From assembly GCA_023954715.1 (NCBI GenBank), contig JAGSHD010000006.1, forward strand, positions 196,515 to 260,514: a DNA stretch of 64,000 bases. The letters run 5' to 3'. Position 1 is the stretch's first letter, and each line of letters starts with the position of its first letter. This document shows positions 37,767-46,509 of this stretch, in pieces. Below the pieces are notes generated by a model. It searched no databases and was not told the DNA's origin. It worked only from the letters and a program-made list of their open reading frames with translations. The stretch comes from Candidatus Cloacimonadota bacterium (GTDB lineage Bacteria; Muiribacteriota; UBA6191). The position numbers were made by a program, and so were the translations under genes.

Positions 37767-39313
37767 TGGCCCATATAGCTTTAGATGAGGATCAGGTTTT
37801 AAGAGTAAAAAAACTCGCTAAACAAATAGCTGATGACACACAAAAACTAATCGATGTGCACTCTTCGGTATCAACAGAGCGAACAATATTAAGACTCATT
37901 GGAGTTGATGGCTGTACTGAAGAAGATCTTCCGTATCCAAATCGTATTATTGATTTACTAATTGAAGCAGACTTACTTGAAAATGGAATCAGTAAACCTT
38001 TTGCAGCTGCTCTTTTAAAGTCTGGGCGTGATGTTCAAACTACTGCTGAGCTATTACATCAAAAAGAGCTTGTTTTAGGAGATTATTCAAATTTATCACC
38101 CCAAGAGATCACTGACAAAGAAAACCAACTAGCACAAATAGCAATTGATTTAATGGAGCAAAGTAAAGCCAATAAACTAGAAAAAATTTCTAAATACCCA
38201 GTCGGCCCTCAACCTTGGAAATATCTAATCGTTGCAACTGGTAATATATACGAAGACCGTACCCAAGGACAAAGTGCTGCTTATGCTGGTGCAGATATCG
38301 TTGCAGTAATTCGTACTACTGCTCAATCCTTATTGGATCATGTTCCTTTTGGAGCAACTACAGAAGGATTTGGTGGTACTATGGCCACCCAAGAGAACTT
38401 CAAAATCATGAGAGAAGCTTTAGACCAAGCCTCAAGCGAACAAAACAGATATGTCCGACTCGTTAATTATTCTAGTGGACTTTGTATGGCCGAAATAGCC
38501 GCTTGTGCTGCACATGAAGATTTAGACATGCTACTTAACGACTCTATGTATGGTATTTTATTTAGAGATATCAATCCTATTCGTACTTTTGTAGATCAAT
38601 ACTTTTCAAGACTGATCTGTGCCAAAGCAGACATCATAATAAATACTGGTGAGGATAATTATTTGACAACCTCTGATGCCATCGAAGAAGCTTATACAGT
38701 TACTTCAAGTCAGTTGATCAATGAAGCAATGGCTGTCAATGCTAAACTCCCAGAAGAGTTAATGGGACTTGGACATGCTTATGAGATTAATCCACAACAA
38801 GAAAACGCCTTTTTGTATGAGGTTTCCCATGCTCAGTTAGCCCGTCAACTCTTTCCAAAAGCACCTATAAAATATATGCCTCCTACTAAGTATAAAAGCA
38901 CGGATATATTTTTCTCCCATGTAATGGATACAATGTTTAACATGGTATCAGTAACTACAAACCAGGGGATACATTTATCCGGAATGCCAACAGAGGCCAT
39001 CCATACTCCCCTTATGATGGATCGATATCAAGCACTTAGTTCTATTAATTATGTCTTTAATATTGCTAAAGATTTCGGAAACGAAATAGAGTTTAAGTCA
39101 GATGGATTTATTACATCAAGGGCAAACGAAGTTTTAAACCAATCCGAAGACTTCCTCAATGAAATTGTAGCAGGCGGTGGACTTTTAAATGCCATTGAAG
39201 CCGGCTCTTTTGCTAATGTAAAACGATTGAGAAACGAAGGAAAAGGCAAGGATGGAGTTTTTGTTAAAGGCCCAAATTATACTAACCCAATCATCGATTT
39301 ATTGGCCAATTAG
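37766..39313 (+). CDS. kamD: Beta-lysine 5,6-aminomutase alpha subunit
   Basis: The 515-residue catalytic subunit, with KamE, shifts the terminal amino group of beta-lysine (or D-lysine) from C6 to C5 using adenosylcobalamin and pyridoxal phosphate. The sequence fits KamD over its length, including ATGNIYEDRTQGQSAAYAGA and GADIVAVIRTTAQSLLDHVP, which form part of the barrel that holds PLP and substrate. ATG overlaps the kamC stop by one base; kamE follows after five bases. The isomerase generates radicals and is inactivated during turnover, which explains the kamBC neighbours. Confidence 0.96.
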   Translation: MAHIALDEDQVLRVKKLAKQIADDTQKLIDVHSSVSTERTILRLIGVDGCTEEDLPYPNRIIDLLIEADLLENGISKPFAAALLKSGRDVQTTAELLHQKELVLGDYSNLSPQEITDKENQLAQIAIDLMEQSKANKLEKISKYPVGPQPWKYLIVATGNIYEDRTQGQSAAYAGADIVAVIRTTAQSLLDHVPFGATTEGFGGTMATQENFKIMREALDQASSEQNRYVRLVNYSSGLCMAEIAACAAHEDLDMLLNDSMYGILFRDINPIRTFVDQYFSRLICAKADIIINTGEDNYLTTSDAIEEAYTVTSSQLINEAMAVNAKLPEELMGLGHAYEINPQQENAFLYEVSHAQLARQLFPKAPIKYMPPTKYKSTDIFFSHVMDTMFNMVSVTTNQGIHLSGMPTEAIHTPLMMDRYQALSSINYVFNIAKDFGNEIEFKSDGFITSRANEVLNQSEDFLNEIVAGGGLLNAIEAGSFANVKRLRNEGKGKDGVFVKGPNYTNPIIDLLAN

Positions 39314-39318
39314 GAGTT

Positions 39319-40062
39319 ATGATGAACCAAGATCTAATTAAACCTTATGGGGACACCTTAAACGATGGTAAAATTCAACTGGCTTTTACTTTACCTATCG
39401 AAAATTCTGCTCGAGCAAAAAAAGCTGCAGAAGCTTATGTTGCTAAATTAAATTGTAGTGATGCTCAAATTGTACACTCCATGAAAATCTCTGATGGTTT
39501 TACCTATTTTGTAGCCTATGCCAATGCCAATCCACAAATTGACTATTCTACAATTGAAGCTAGTGAAGTCGAATCCGCTGGGATGGATTTTTATCAAATT
39601 AATGACTTTATCGAACAAAACTTTTCAAAGCCTTTAGTTGTTGTTGGGGCCACGATTGGTACTGATGCACATACGGTAGGCATCGATGCTATTTTAAACA
39701 TGAAAGGTTTCAATGCTAACTACGGTCTAGAGCGCTATAAGCAGTTTGAAACTTATAACATGGGAGCTCAAGTAACTGCTGAAGAGCTTTTACAAAAAGC
39801 TGAATCGGTTGGTGCGGATGCCCTTTTGGTGTCTCAAACAGTGACCCAAAAAGATTCTCATATCCGTAACTTTACCTATTTAATGGAGCTCTTAGAAGCT
39901 GAAGGGATTCGTGATAAGTATCTTATTTTAATCGGTGGCCCCCGAATCTCCCACGAAATGGCTATCGAGTTGGGATATGATGCAGGATTTGGTCCAGGGA
40001 CCCTTCCTAGTCATGTGGGTGAATATATCGCAAATACTATGCACCAAAGAGCCGGAAAATAA
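39319..40062 (+). CDS. kamE: Beta-lysine 5,6-aminomutase beta subunit (cobalamin-binding)
   Basis: The 247-residue subunit binds adenosylcobalamin in a Rossmann-like domain. The base-off cobalamin motif D-x-H-x-x-G is present as Asp116, His118 and Gly121 (TDAHTVG), with [11 protein letters not shown] and LILIGGPRI forming later parts of the site. It pairs with KamD encoded five bases upstream. Two ATGs (39319 and 39322) are adjacent, and TAGGAG lies just upstream. The motif is intact, so the enzyme should bind B12; the host must make or import it, which may be relevant to the TonB receptor downstream. Confidence 0.95.
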   Translation: MMNQDLIKPYGDTLNDGKIQLAFTLPIENSARAKKAAEAYVAKLNCSDAQIVHSMKISDGFTYFVAYANANPQIDYSTIEASEVESAGMDFYQINDFIEQNFSKPLVVVGATIGTDAHTVGIDAILNMKGFNANYGLERYKQFETYNMGAQVTAEELLQKAESVGADALLVSQTVTQKDSHIRNFTYLMELLEAEGIRDKYLILIGGPRISHEMAIELGYDAGFGPGTLPSHVGEYIANTMHQRAGK

Positions 40063-40111
40063 TTGTATAAATCAATCTGTAGACTATTCTACATGGATCA
40101 TAGGAGTAAAA

Positions 40112-40504
40112 ATGGTAGAAGCAAAAATTAGATTAAGACTGAGTTGTCATGATGCACATTATGGTGGTGGACTAGTTGACGGAGCTAAAATGCTCAACCT
40201 TTTTGGTGATGTTGCTACCGAACTCCTCATTAGATATGATGGTGATGAAGGCTTATTTAGAGCTTATAGCAATGTTGAATTTTTAGAGCCAGTTTATGCG
40301 GGAGACTACATAGAAGCAGTTGGCCGCATCATCAAAGTTGGTAATACCTCTCGAACCATGGAGTTTGAAGCCTGGAAAGTTATCTCACCAAGAGCTGATA
40401 TCTCAGATAGTGCAGCTGATGTTTTAAAGGAGCCACTCTTAGTATGTAAAGCACTAGGTACATGTGTAACTCCTAAAGACTCTCAAAGGATAGAGCATGT
40501 CTAA
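40112..40504 (+). CDS. kal: 3-aminobutyryl-CoA ammonia lyase
   Basis: A 130-residue hot-dog-fold enzyme removing ammonia from L-3-aminobutyryl-CoA to give crotonyl-CoA. The frame is open from 39935, but the ATG at 40112 is preceded by TAGGAG and gives the usual length of about 127-130 residues beginning [24 protein letters not shown] is a recognisable family segment. It lies between kamE and kce, and its 3' end overlaps kce by 8 bases. Confidence 0.92.
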   Translation: MVEAKIRLRLSCHDAHYGGGLVDGAKMLNLFGDVATELLIRYDGDEGLFRAYSNVEFLEPVYAGDYIEAVGRIIKVGNTSRTMEFEAWKVISPRADISDSAADVLKEPLLVCKALGTCVTPKDSQRIEHV

Positions 40505-41312
40505 ACCACTCATAATATCTTGCCCTATTGTAGGAGCTGAACTCACAAAAGAAGATTATCCATATCTTCCTACCACACCAGATGAGCTTTGTAAAGCTGC
40601 TGTAGAAGCAGTAAATCAAGGTGCAAGTATCATTCACCTACATGTTAGAGACGAAAATGGAAAACCCTCGCAAAGAGTTGATATTTTTGAAGAAGTTAGT
40701 AAAAAGATAAAGGATAATTGTGAGTGTATTTTGCAATACTCCACAGGCGGAGCAGTTGGTACTCCACTACAAGAACGAGTAGCACCCTTATCTCTAAAGC
40801 CAGAAATGGCAACTCTCTCTATGGGGTCTTTAAATTTTGGCAACGAAATATTTGAAAACACCCAAGATATAATTGTTGGTATCGCCAAGTCCATGGTAGA
40901 AAATAGCGTGATGCCCGAGTTAGAGATCTTTGACTACGGAATGATGGATACTGTAGATCGCTTTGTAAAAAAAGGACTGATCCCAAATCATTATCACATC
41001 GATTTTGTATTGGGTGTACCCGGTGGAATGAATGGTGAAGTGAAAAGCTTAGTCATGTTACTAGACAGAATATCGAATGATCAAACTTGGACTGTCGCTG
41101 GAGTAGGTAGATATCAGTTACCATTGGCTGTTCATGCCATTATGATGGGTGGTAACATTCGTATCGGGGTTGAAGACAATATCTTTTTTCGTAAAGGTGA
41201 GATGGCACACTCTAATGCTCAATTGATTGAGCGCTTTGTACATATTGCCAAACTAGCAGACCGAGAGATCGCTACTCTTGAGCAAACTAGAAATATATTA
41301 GGATTAGCTTAA
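40497..41312 (+). CDS. kce: 3-keto-5-aminohexanoate cleavage enzyme (BKACE family)
   Basis: The 271-residue enzyme reacts 5-amino-3-oxohexanoate with acetyl-CoA to give L-3-aminobutyryl-CoA and acetoacetate. The BKACE (DUF849) hallmarks are visible: an N-terminal [12 protein letters not shown], the zinc-site HLHVRDENG, the tract LQYSTGG, and [10 protein letters not shown] near the C-terminus. It is a zinc-dependent TIM barrel. The ATG overlaps kal by eight bases, and one base separates its stop from the next small ORF. Confidence 0.95.
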   Translation: MSKPLIISCPIVGAELTKEDYPYLPTTPDELCKAAVEAVNQGASIIHLHVRDENGKPSQRVDIFEEVSKKIKDNCECILQYSTGGAVGTPLQERVAPLSLKPEMATLSMGSLNFGNEIFENTQDIIVGIAKSMVENSVMPELEIFDYGMMDTVDRFVKKGLIPNHYHIDFVLGVPGGMNGEVKSLVMLLDRISNDQTWTVAGVGRYQLPLAVHAIMMGGNIRIGVEDNIFFRKGEMAHSNAQLIERFVHIAKLADREIATLEQTRNILGLA

Positions 41313-41313
41313 T

Positions 41314-41586
41314 ATGGCTGTTGATTACACCAGTCCGCATATGATCAACTTTAAATCTATTGTTGATCTTATGCACCCTGATAAACTATCTGTTATTATC
41401 CATGACGAGCATATTCATCTTGGCGCACTTATATTAGTATGTTGTGATGCACCTAAACGTAAAAAAATACTTTTTTCACAACAAAAAGATAAACAAGGTA
41501 AGTTGATCCAATCTCTTATGCAACTCAAGCAACCACCTGATTTTGTATTAGAGACCTTAGTTGACGAGCTTAAAAAGCTTAAATAA
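41314..41586 (+). CDS. Small hypothetical protein at the end of the lysine operon
   Basis: A 90-residue product not in a family I recognise. It has a His/Asp-rich middle (SVIIHDEHIHLGALILVCCDAP) that includes two adjacent cysteines, and a Lys-rich C-terminus. It starts one base after the kce stop, so it is probably translated with the operon, although it is not part of the known pathway sets. Its end overlaps the convergent GNAT gene by 8 bases. It might be a small regulator or a metal-binding helper; that is a guess. Confidence 0.6.
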   Translation: MAVDYTSPHMINFKSIVDLMHPDKLSVIIHDEHIHLGALILVCCDAPKRKKILFSQQKDKQGKLIQSLMQLKQPPDFVLETLVDELKKLK

Positions 41587-42130
41587 GCCTCTTTAGTTTA
41601 ACATATTCATAATCGTCTATTTCTTTACCATGGATCAAAACAGCACCTCTTATAAGTTTAGCCTGTGTAAATCCTAGCTTTGTTAGAAGTTTTTGACTCC
41701 TAAAATTACTTACTGCTGTAGTTGCCACAATCTTTTGTATCTTTAATGAGTCGTGAAGATAGTTTAGCAAACTACCCACTGCCATTAACGCTAAGCCACG
41801 GCCAATAGATTGCTCTGCAAGCCAATAACCAATATCAGCCCAAGATTCGCTCCAGTTTATCTTATTTACTGTAACTTGCCCTACTATCATATTTTTCTCA
41901 ATAATTAGATATGAAACAGCTTCTAGCTTCTTTTCACGCTTTATCAAACTCTTGATCGTTTGCTTGGCACTCCCACTGGATTCAAATTTAGGAGCGATAA
42001 AGTCAAATTGCCGAAAAAAGTCTTTATTGTTTTTACAAAGAACTACTAACTCTTTTACATCACTCATGAGGATTTTTCTAAGCTTAACTTGCTGATTGAT
42101 TAGAATAACTTCTATAAATCGTTGAATCAT
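41579..42130 (-). CDS. GNAT-family N-acetyltransferase (RimJ/RimL type)
   Basis: The 183-residue product shows the GNAT fold: VKLRKILMSDVKELVVL as strand 1 and helix 1, a central strand MIVGQVTVNKINW, ADIGYWLAEQSIGRGLALMA, which carries the acetyl-CoA-binding Q/RxGxG-like loop, and IVATTAVSNFRSQKLLTKLGF, the RimJ/L signature. This group acetylates ribosomal protein N-termini or small amines such as antibiotics and polyamines. Substrate unknown. The ATG is at 42130; the first ten residues lie before the core and could be a leader. Confidence 0.88.
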   Translation of the reverse strand: MIQRFIEVILINQQVKLRKILMSDVKELVVLCKNNKDFFRQFDFIAPKFESSGSAKQTIKSLIKREKKLEAVSYLIIEKNMIVGQVTVNKINWSESWADIGYWLAEQSIGRGLALMAVGSLLNYLHDSLKIQKIVATTAVSNFRSQKLLTKLGFTQAKLIRGAVLIHGKEIDDYEYVKLKRLI

Positions 42131-42141
42131 TTTTTAATCGA

Positions 42142-42167
42142 AAAAAGGCATAGTAATACGCCTTTTT
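42142..42167 (-). terminator. Rho-independent terminator after the TonB receptor gene
   Basis: AAAAAGGC (42142-42149) and GCCTTTTT (42160-42167) form a perfect 8-bp stem around a 10-base loop. On the minus strand it lies about 20 bases after the receptor stop codon and ends in a T-run. It lies just before the GNAT gene, so that gene has its own start. Confidence 0.75.
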
Positions 42168-42187
42168 GCTAGAGGTCATAGAGTTAC

Positions 42188-44269
42188 TTAAAACTTTACT
42201 TTATATTCAAGAGAGATCATTCTGCCAAGTGGGTAGCTCCAAACCTTTCCACCTTGAATATCCTTCTCAGGAAATACATACTCTTTTTCAAACATGTTAT
42301 TCACGGACAATTTAATCGATCTAGTATCGCTATGTTTATAATCGATAACTATGTTGTGAAGCGTATAGCCACCTAAATCTTGATAAGCAAATCTACCATC
42401 CCATCGATTTAACTCTGGTCCTGTATATTTCGCAAAGTAGTCAATGGTCCATCTGTCTTTAGTTTTATATTGAAAACCAAAGTTAACCATTTTTTCAATA
42501 CTAGAGTGTTCAAATCCACCACTCAGAATCCGAGCAGAATTAAGTCCTACTCTAGCAGATTGTGGATTTGGATCTACTGTTTCAATCCCTTTATACCTCA
42601 TTTTTGTATATTCTACATTATACATCCAATGATCATTGACCTGGTCTTTAAAACTAATTTCATAACCACGACTATAAAATGGGCCATCATTATCATGCTG
42701 ATTAATCGTATCATTTTGATATAAGAAGTCATTAATCTTCATTTCGAAATGATTAATCTCTAATTGTGATCTACCATTTGAAAAGTCTTTAGTATATCCA
42801 TACTCAATAGAGCTTACTTTTTCATTTCTTAGAGTAACATTATGATTTAAGCTACCGGGAACAAATGTAAATGCTTCGTGTCCACTTGGATATCTAAATG
42901 ATCTTCCATAAACAACTTTTAAATATTCGTCCGTAGACAACTGATATGTGGCCGCAATTTTAGGAGTTTCTTCATCTCCAAAATGACTATTTCTGTTTAT
43001 TCTATATCCATATAGAACATTTAGTCTATCACTTATGCTTTGTGTTGCTTGTAGATAGTACCCTTCTATATTTGTATCAACTGGATTAGTTAATCTACTA
43101 CCAATATTTAGATTTGCAGCATTCAAAAACAAGCGATCAAAAGCTCTATTAAAGTTAATCGTCTCTCTAATAGTACCAAATACAAAACTCCAGGTATCAT
43201 TAGCCTTATAATCAATCTTCAACTCCATATCAAAGGCATAAGAGTTAGAGTGCGTTTGAAACTCTATGTTTCCTGGATCTAAAGCATTAAGACCACTTTC
43301 GCTAGATTCAACACGAACATCACTATACTTAGATAAAAACTTTAATTTTGCCTTTGTTGATAAATTACGATCATATTGAACACCAAAGTAGTTATACTCT
43401 TGTTGGTTTCCGCTGTGTTGTTGGCTCACTCTCGTATAATCTGTGTTTCTACTTGAGTTGAACTTACCAAACATAAACTGCCACTGATTATGATTAACTA
43501 AACCAAAGTAACTTTGTACATGATCTTTTAATTGATAGTCCTCAACAGTCGCAAAAGTTGTATGATTAGGGCTATTTGGATCGGCATCATAGACAGCTGC
43601 ATAAGGTATACCTAACCCATTGGTGCTTACCCCATCTACTGATGGTCGGTTTTTACCGCCAAGTTGTTTCATTTGGAATGAAAAGTAAGAATGAGTTTTT
43701 GGAGATACTTGATCGATCAACTCTAATTTTAAGGTATGTTGCCCATCATTACCTAATCCAACCGATGCATTACTCTTTTTGTATGAGTTACCAGAAAAAG
43801 TCGTAATATGAATTGATGCAGCAAAGGCATTAGCACCATATAGAACAGATCCTGGTCCCTTTACAATCTCTAGACGTTTTATAGACCAAATAGGAATCAT
43901 ATCTAAGTGGGTTTCTGGACCAACCTCATCAGCAATCTTGTGACCATTAATAGTCACTAATACTTTATTATTATAAATCTGATGATTGTTACCACGAACC
44001 TGAATATATCTTGCATTTCTACGGCTTGCTTCAATTTTAAAGCCGTTAACAGTGTTTAAAAAGTCATATAAGGATGAAAACTTTTCAAGATCTTTATTGG
44101 TATAAGATTTGACAATTGCTGGAGCTTTTTTAACAGAAGTTAGGCTTTTCGTAGCACCTGATGTTGATTTACTATTTAGCTTTTCTTCAACAGAAGAAAG
44201 AACATTCAATATATTTTGCTCACCAGCGAAATTAAACGAAACAAATATAAGTAGAAGAAGTAATTTCAT
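42188..44269 (-). CDS. TonB-dependent outer-membrane receptor
   Basis: The 693-residue protein has a signal peptide (MKLLLLLIFVSFNFAGEQ), a linker of about 40 residues, a plug domain (IVKSYTNKDLEKFSSLYDFL, VRGNNHQIYNNKVLVTINGH, and IKRLEIVKGPGSVLYGANAF, the classical plug signature) and a long beta-barrel ending in Phe (SLEYKVKF). It would import a ligand such as a metal chelate, cobalamin or sugar; the sequence does not say which. A cobalamin role is suggested only by the nearby B12-dependent kamDE. ATG overlaps the upstream gene's stop by four bases. No TonB or ExbBD in the window. Confidence 0.94.
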   Translation of the reverse strand: MKLLLLLIFVSFNFAGEQNILNVLSSVEEKLNSKSTSGATKSLTSVKKAPAIVKSYTNKDLEKFSSLYDFLNTVNGFKIEASRRNARYIQVRGNNHQIYNNKVLVTINGHKIADEVGPETHLDMIPIWSIKRLEIVKGPGSVLYGANAFAASIHITTFSGNSYKKSNASVGLGNDGQHTLKLELIDQVSPKTHSYFSFQMKQLGGKNRPSVDGVSTNGLGIPYAAVYDADPNSPNHTTFATVEDYQLKDHVQSYFGLVNHNQWQFMFGKFNSSRNTDYTRVSQQHSGNQQEYNYFGVQYDRNLSTKAKLKFLSKYSDVRVESSESGLNALDPGNIEFQTHSNSYAFDMELKIDYKANDTWSFVFGTIRETINFNRAFDRLFLNAANLNIGSRLTNPVDTNIEGYYLQATQSISDRLNVLYGYRINRNSHFGDEETPKIAATYQLSTDEYLKVVYGRSFRYPSGHEAFTFVPGSLNHNVTLRNEKVSSIEYGYTKDFSNGRSQLEINHFEMKINDFLYQNDTINQHDNDGPFYSRGYEISFKDQVNDHWMYNVEYTKMRYKGIETVDPNPQSARVGLNSARILSGGFEHSSIEKMVNFGFQYKTKDRWTIDYFAKYTGPELNRWDGRFAYQDLGGYTLHNIVIDYKHSDTRSIKLSVNNMFEKEYVFPEKDIQGGKVWSYPLGRMISLEYKVKF

Positions 44270-44763
44270 AACTCTCCTCCATTCAAAACTTGTATAAATC
44301 GTTGAAAGGCACGGTCAAATTTTGTATTTGAAGAGTTTATCGTATCTCTATTACCTAAAATAGTTGGTCGAGTCCTAACGACCACAATACCTAAACACGC
44401 ACCCTTCTCTACCATCCTTTTACTAATAGCGATAGAAAAAATATGCTTTGGCATTACAAAGCCATCATCCAATTGCAAAAGAACATTAGCTGTACTTGTA
44501 CTCGGAGAGTTTTCTCGAAATATTTCATATTGTATTGGCCGAGATCCAGATCTCAATTTAGCAATTTTTTCAAAGGCATGTTTGAAAGCCTCTGCTCTAT
44601 CTTGGCTACTAGAAACAACACCGATTTTTAAAGAGGCATGCCGGTGCTGTATCTCTGAAATTGTCATTGCCATGATTTTGGCATAGTCTTCGTCCTGTAA
44701 CTGGGTACAATATACCTCAGCAACAGATAATAGACATGTAAATATATATAACAATTTTTTCAC
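44266..44763 (-). CDS. Secreted protein, possibly YfiR/DUF4154-like
   Basis: The 165-residue product has a signal peptide (MKKLLYIFTCLLSVAEVYC). The rest alternates strands and helices, ending SIAISKRMVEKGACLGIVVV...FDRAFQRFIQVL, which resembles the C-terminal part of YfiR-family periplasmic proteins. The similarity is weak and I would not insist on it. The gene overlaps the TonB receptor gene by four bases, an arrangement in which YfiR-like proteins also occur in other genomes, but there is no diguanylate cyclase or kinase next to it. Confidence 0.5.
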   Translation of the reverse strand: MKKLLYIFTCLLSVAEVYCTQLQDEDYAKIMAMTISEIQHRHASLKIGVVSSSQDRAEAFKHAFEKIAKLRSGSRPIQYEIFRENSPSTSTANVLLQLDDGFVMPKHIFSIAISKRMVEKGACLGIVVVRTRPTILGNRDTINSSNTKFDRAFQRFIQVLNGGEL

Positions 44764-45028
44764 AGCTTAACTATAGCAAAGTTTGTGATATATTCCTAGC
44801 ATATTATTACTTAGGAACTCTTTATTTTACAAATACAAGTTATTATAGTAGTAAATTAAGACCTAATTTGAGTAGCTTTATAGGGCTTCTTGATATATAA
44901 TCTTGACGATAATTTGTCTATACTTAATCTACACTTTAAGATGTACTTTAAGTTCTTAATTAAATAATCAATTCAAGATATTCTATCCACTGAATCTGAA
45001 TATTTATATAATTACAAGGGAGAAGCAA

Positions 45029-45730
45029 ATGGCCAAAATTCTTGCATCCAGTAAAGATGCCATGGCACACGTAAAGAGTGGTATGACTTTGATGGTTGGC
45101 GGATTCGGTGTATGCGGTTTGCCAGAAAATCTCGTTCATGCACTTGCTGAAACAAATGTTAAAGATATAACTCTTATATCAAACAATGGTAGTGTTGATA
45201 ATTGGGGTAACGGAAAACTTATCGCCAATAAACAAATTGTAAAGCTCTTTGCATCTTACATTGGTGAAAACTCAGAGTTAGCAGAGCAATTCATTAGTGG
45301 TCAAATCGATGTTGAGTTAGTCCCTCAAGGCACTTTAGCCGAACGAATTCGTGCTGGTGGAGCTGGTATTCCTGCTTTTTTCACACCTACAGGATTTGGG
45401 ACAAAAGTCGCAGAAGGCAAAGAAGCAAGAAACATTAATGGTAAAGATTGTATTCTTGAAGAAGCCCTTTTAGCTGATGTTTCTTTCGTTAAAGCACATA
45501 AAGCAGATAAACTAGGTAACCTAGTTTTTAATAAAACAGCACAAAACTTCAATCCATTAATGGCTACCGCTGGTAAAATTACCATCGTAGAAGTGGAAGA
45601 AATTGTAGAAAATGGAGAGTTAGATCCTGATGAGATTCATCTACCCTCTATTTACGTTAATTACATAGTAAAAGGAGAGCAATATGACCGGCGTATCGAA
45701 AAAAGAACGTATAGCTCAGCGACTAGCTAA
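45029..45730 (+). CDS. atoD: 3-oxoacid CoA-transferase subunit A
   Basis: The 233-residue alpha subunit of a heterodimeric CoA-transferase (AtoD/ScoA/SCOT family). GGFGVCGLPENLVHAL (residues 24-39) is the CoA-binding glycine-rich loop, and LISNNGSVDNWGNGKL and GAGIPAFFTPTGFGT are family blocks. With subunit B it moves CoA between an acyl-CoA or succinyl-CoA and acetoacetate. GGGAGA lies eight bases upstream. Acetoacetate is produced by kce in the lysine operon 4 kb upstream, so this pair probably completes that pathway. The subunits overlap by 47 bases. Confidence 0.94.
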   Translation: MAKILASSKDAMAHVKSGMTLMVGGFGVCGLPENLVHALAETNVKDITLISNNGSVDNWGNGKLIANKQIVKLFASYIGENSELAEQFISGQIDVELVPQGTLAERIRAGGAGIPAFFTPTGFGTKVAEGKEARNINGKDCILEEALLADVSFVKAHKADKLGNLVFNKTAQNFNPLMATAGKITIVEVEEIVENGELDPDEIHLPSIYVNYIVKGEQYDRRIEKRTYSSATS

Positions 45731-46346
45731 AGAACTTCAAGATGGATATTACGTAAACCTTGGTATTGGGATTCCAACTCTAGTAGCTAATTATATTCCC
45801 GACGGAATGGACATTGTTCTACAATCGGAAAATGGACTTTTAGGCATCGGCCCATATCCATTAGAAAAAGATATGGATCCAGATTTAATTAATGCTGGAA
45901 AAGAAACTATATCTACTCTTCCTGGTTCTGTTTTTTTTAACTCTGCTGAATCATTTGCCATGATTCGAGGTGGACATGTAGATGCCAGTTTTCTTGGTGC
46001 AATGGAAGTCTCTGAAAACGGAGATATTGCCAATTACATGATCCCTGGGAAAATGGTAAAAGGAATGGGTGGAGCAATGGATTTAGTTGCTGGCTCTGAA
46101 AATGTAATCGTTGCCATGATGCACACTTCAAGAGATGGAAAGTCAAAAGTTCTAAAAGAATGTAGCTTACCATTAACTGGTTTAAAGTGCGTTAAAAAGA
46201 TTGTTTCTGATATGGGAGTCATGGAAGTAACTCCAAATGGCTTAGTTTTACTTGAAACAGCAGAAGGCTTTACTATTGATGATGTAGTAAATGCAACCGA
46301 AGCAAAAATAACAGTTTCTGAAAATTGTCTTGTGGGTACATATTAA
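45684..46346 (+). CDS. atoA: 3-oxoacid CoA-transferase subunit B
   Basis: The 220-residue beta subunit carries the catalytic glutamate, Glu49, in SENGLLGIGPYP, which forms the glutamyl-CoA intermediate. GMGGAMDLVAGSENVIVAM is another family block. The ATG at 45684 is preceded by AAAGGAGAG, so the 47-base overlap with subunit A is real. Whether the donor is succinyl-CoA (ScoB) or a short acyl-CoA (AtoA) cannot be told from sequence; the 2-oxoglutarate dehydrogenase operon makes succinyl-CoA available. Confidence 0.94.
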   Translation: MTGVSKKERIAQRLAKELQDGYYVNLGIGIPTLVANYIPDGMDIVLQSENGLLGIGPYPLEKDMDPDLINAGKETISTLPGSVFFNSAESFAMIRGGHVDASFLGAMEVSENGDIANYMIPGKMVKGMGGAMDLVAGSENVIVAMMHTSRDGKSKVLKECSLPLTGLKCVKKIVSDMGVMEVTPNGLVLLETAEGFTIDDVVNATEAKITVSENCLVGTY

Positions 46347-46390
46347 TTAAAAACCCATATTTTTTAGTAAACTCAAGTTTACTAACTACA

Positions 46391-46438
46391 AACCAAAAGG
46401 TTTTCATCGTTTCTGATGAACAACCTTTTTGGTTTTTT
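46391..46438 (+). terminator. Rho-independent terminator of the CoA-transferase operon
   Basis: AACCAAAAGGTT-TTCATC pairs with GATGAA-CAACCTTTTTGGTT around a short GTTTCT loop and is followed by TTTT. It lies 45 bases after the subunit B stop codon. It isolates this pair from the downstream gene at 46510. Confidence 0.9.
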
Positions 46439-46509
46439 AACATAGTTTTAAAAGTCACTGTCCATATCAATCAAGTGATTTTCAAAGACTCTTTTACATT
46501 GGACTAAAT

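Noticed and set aside
39935-40111. 5' extension of the kal gene
   Set aside because: The frame is open but overlaps kamE, and the ribosome-binding site favours the ATG at 40112; family length agrees.
44933-44952. Direct repeat ACTTTAAG (44933-44940 and 44945-44952) as an operator before atoD
   Set aside because: Two short AT-rich copies 12 bases apart can arise by chance and no promoter is clearly aligned with them.
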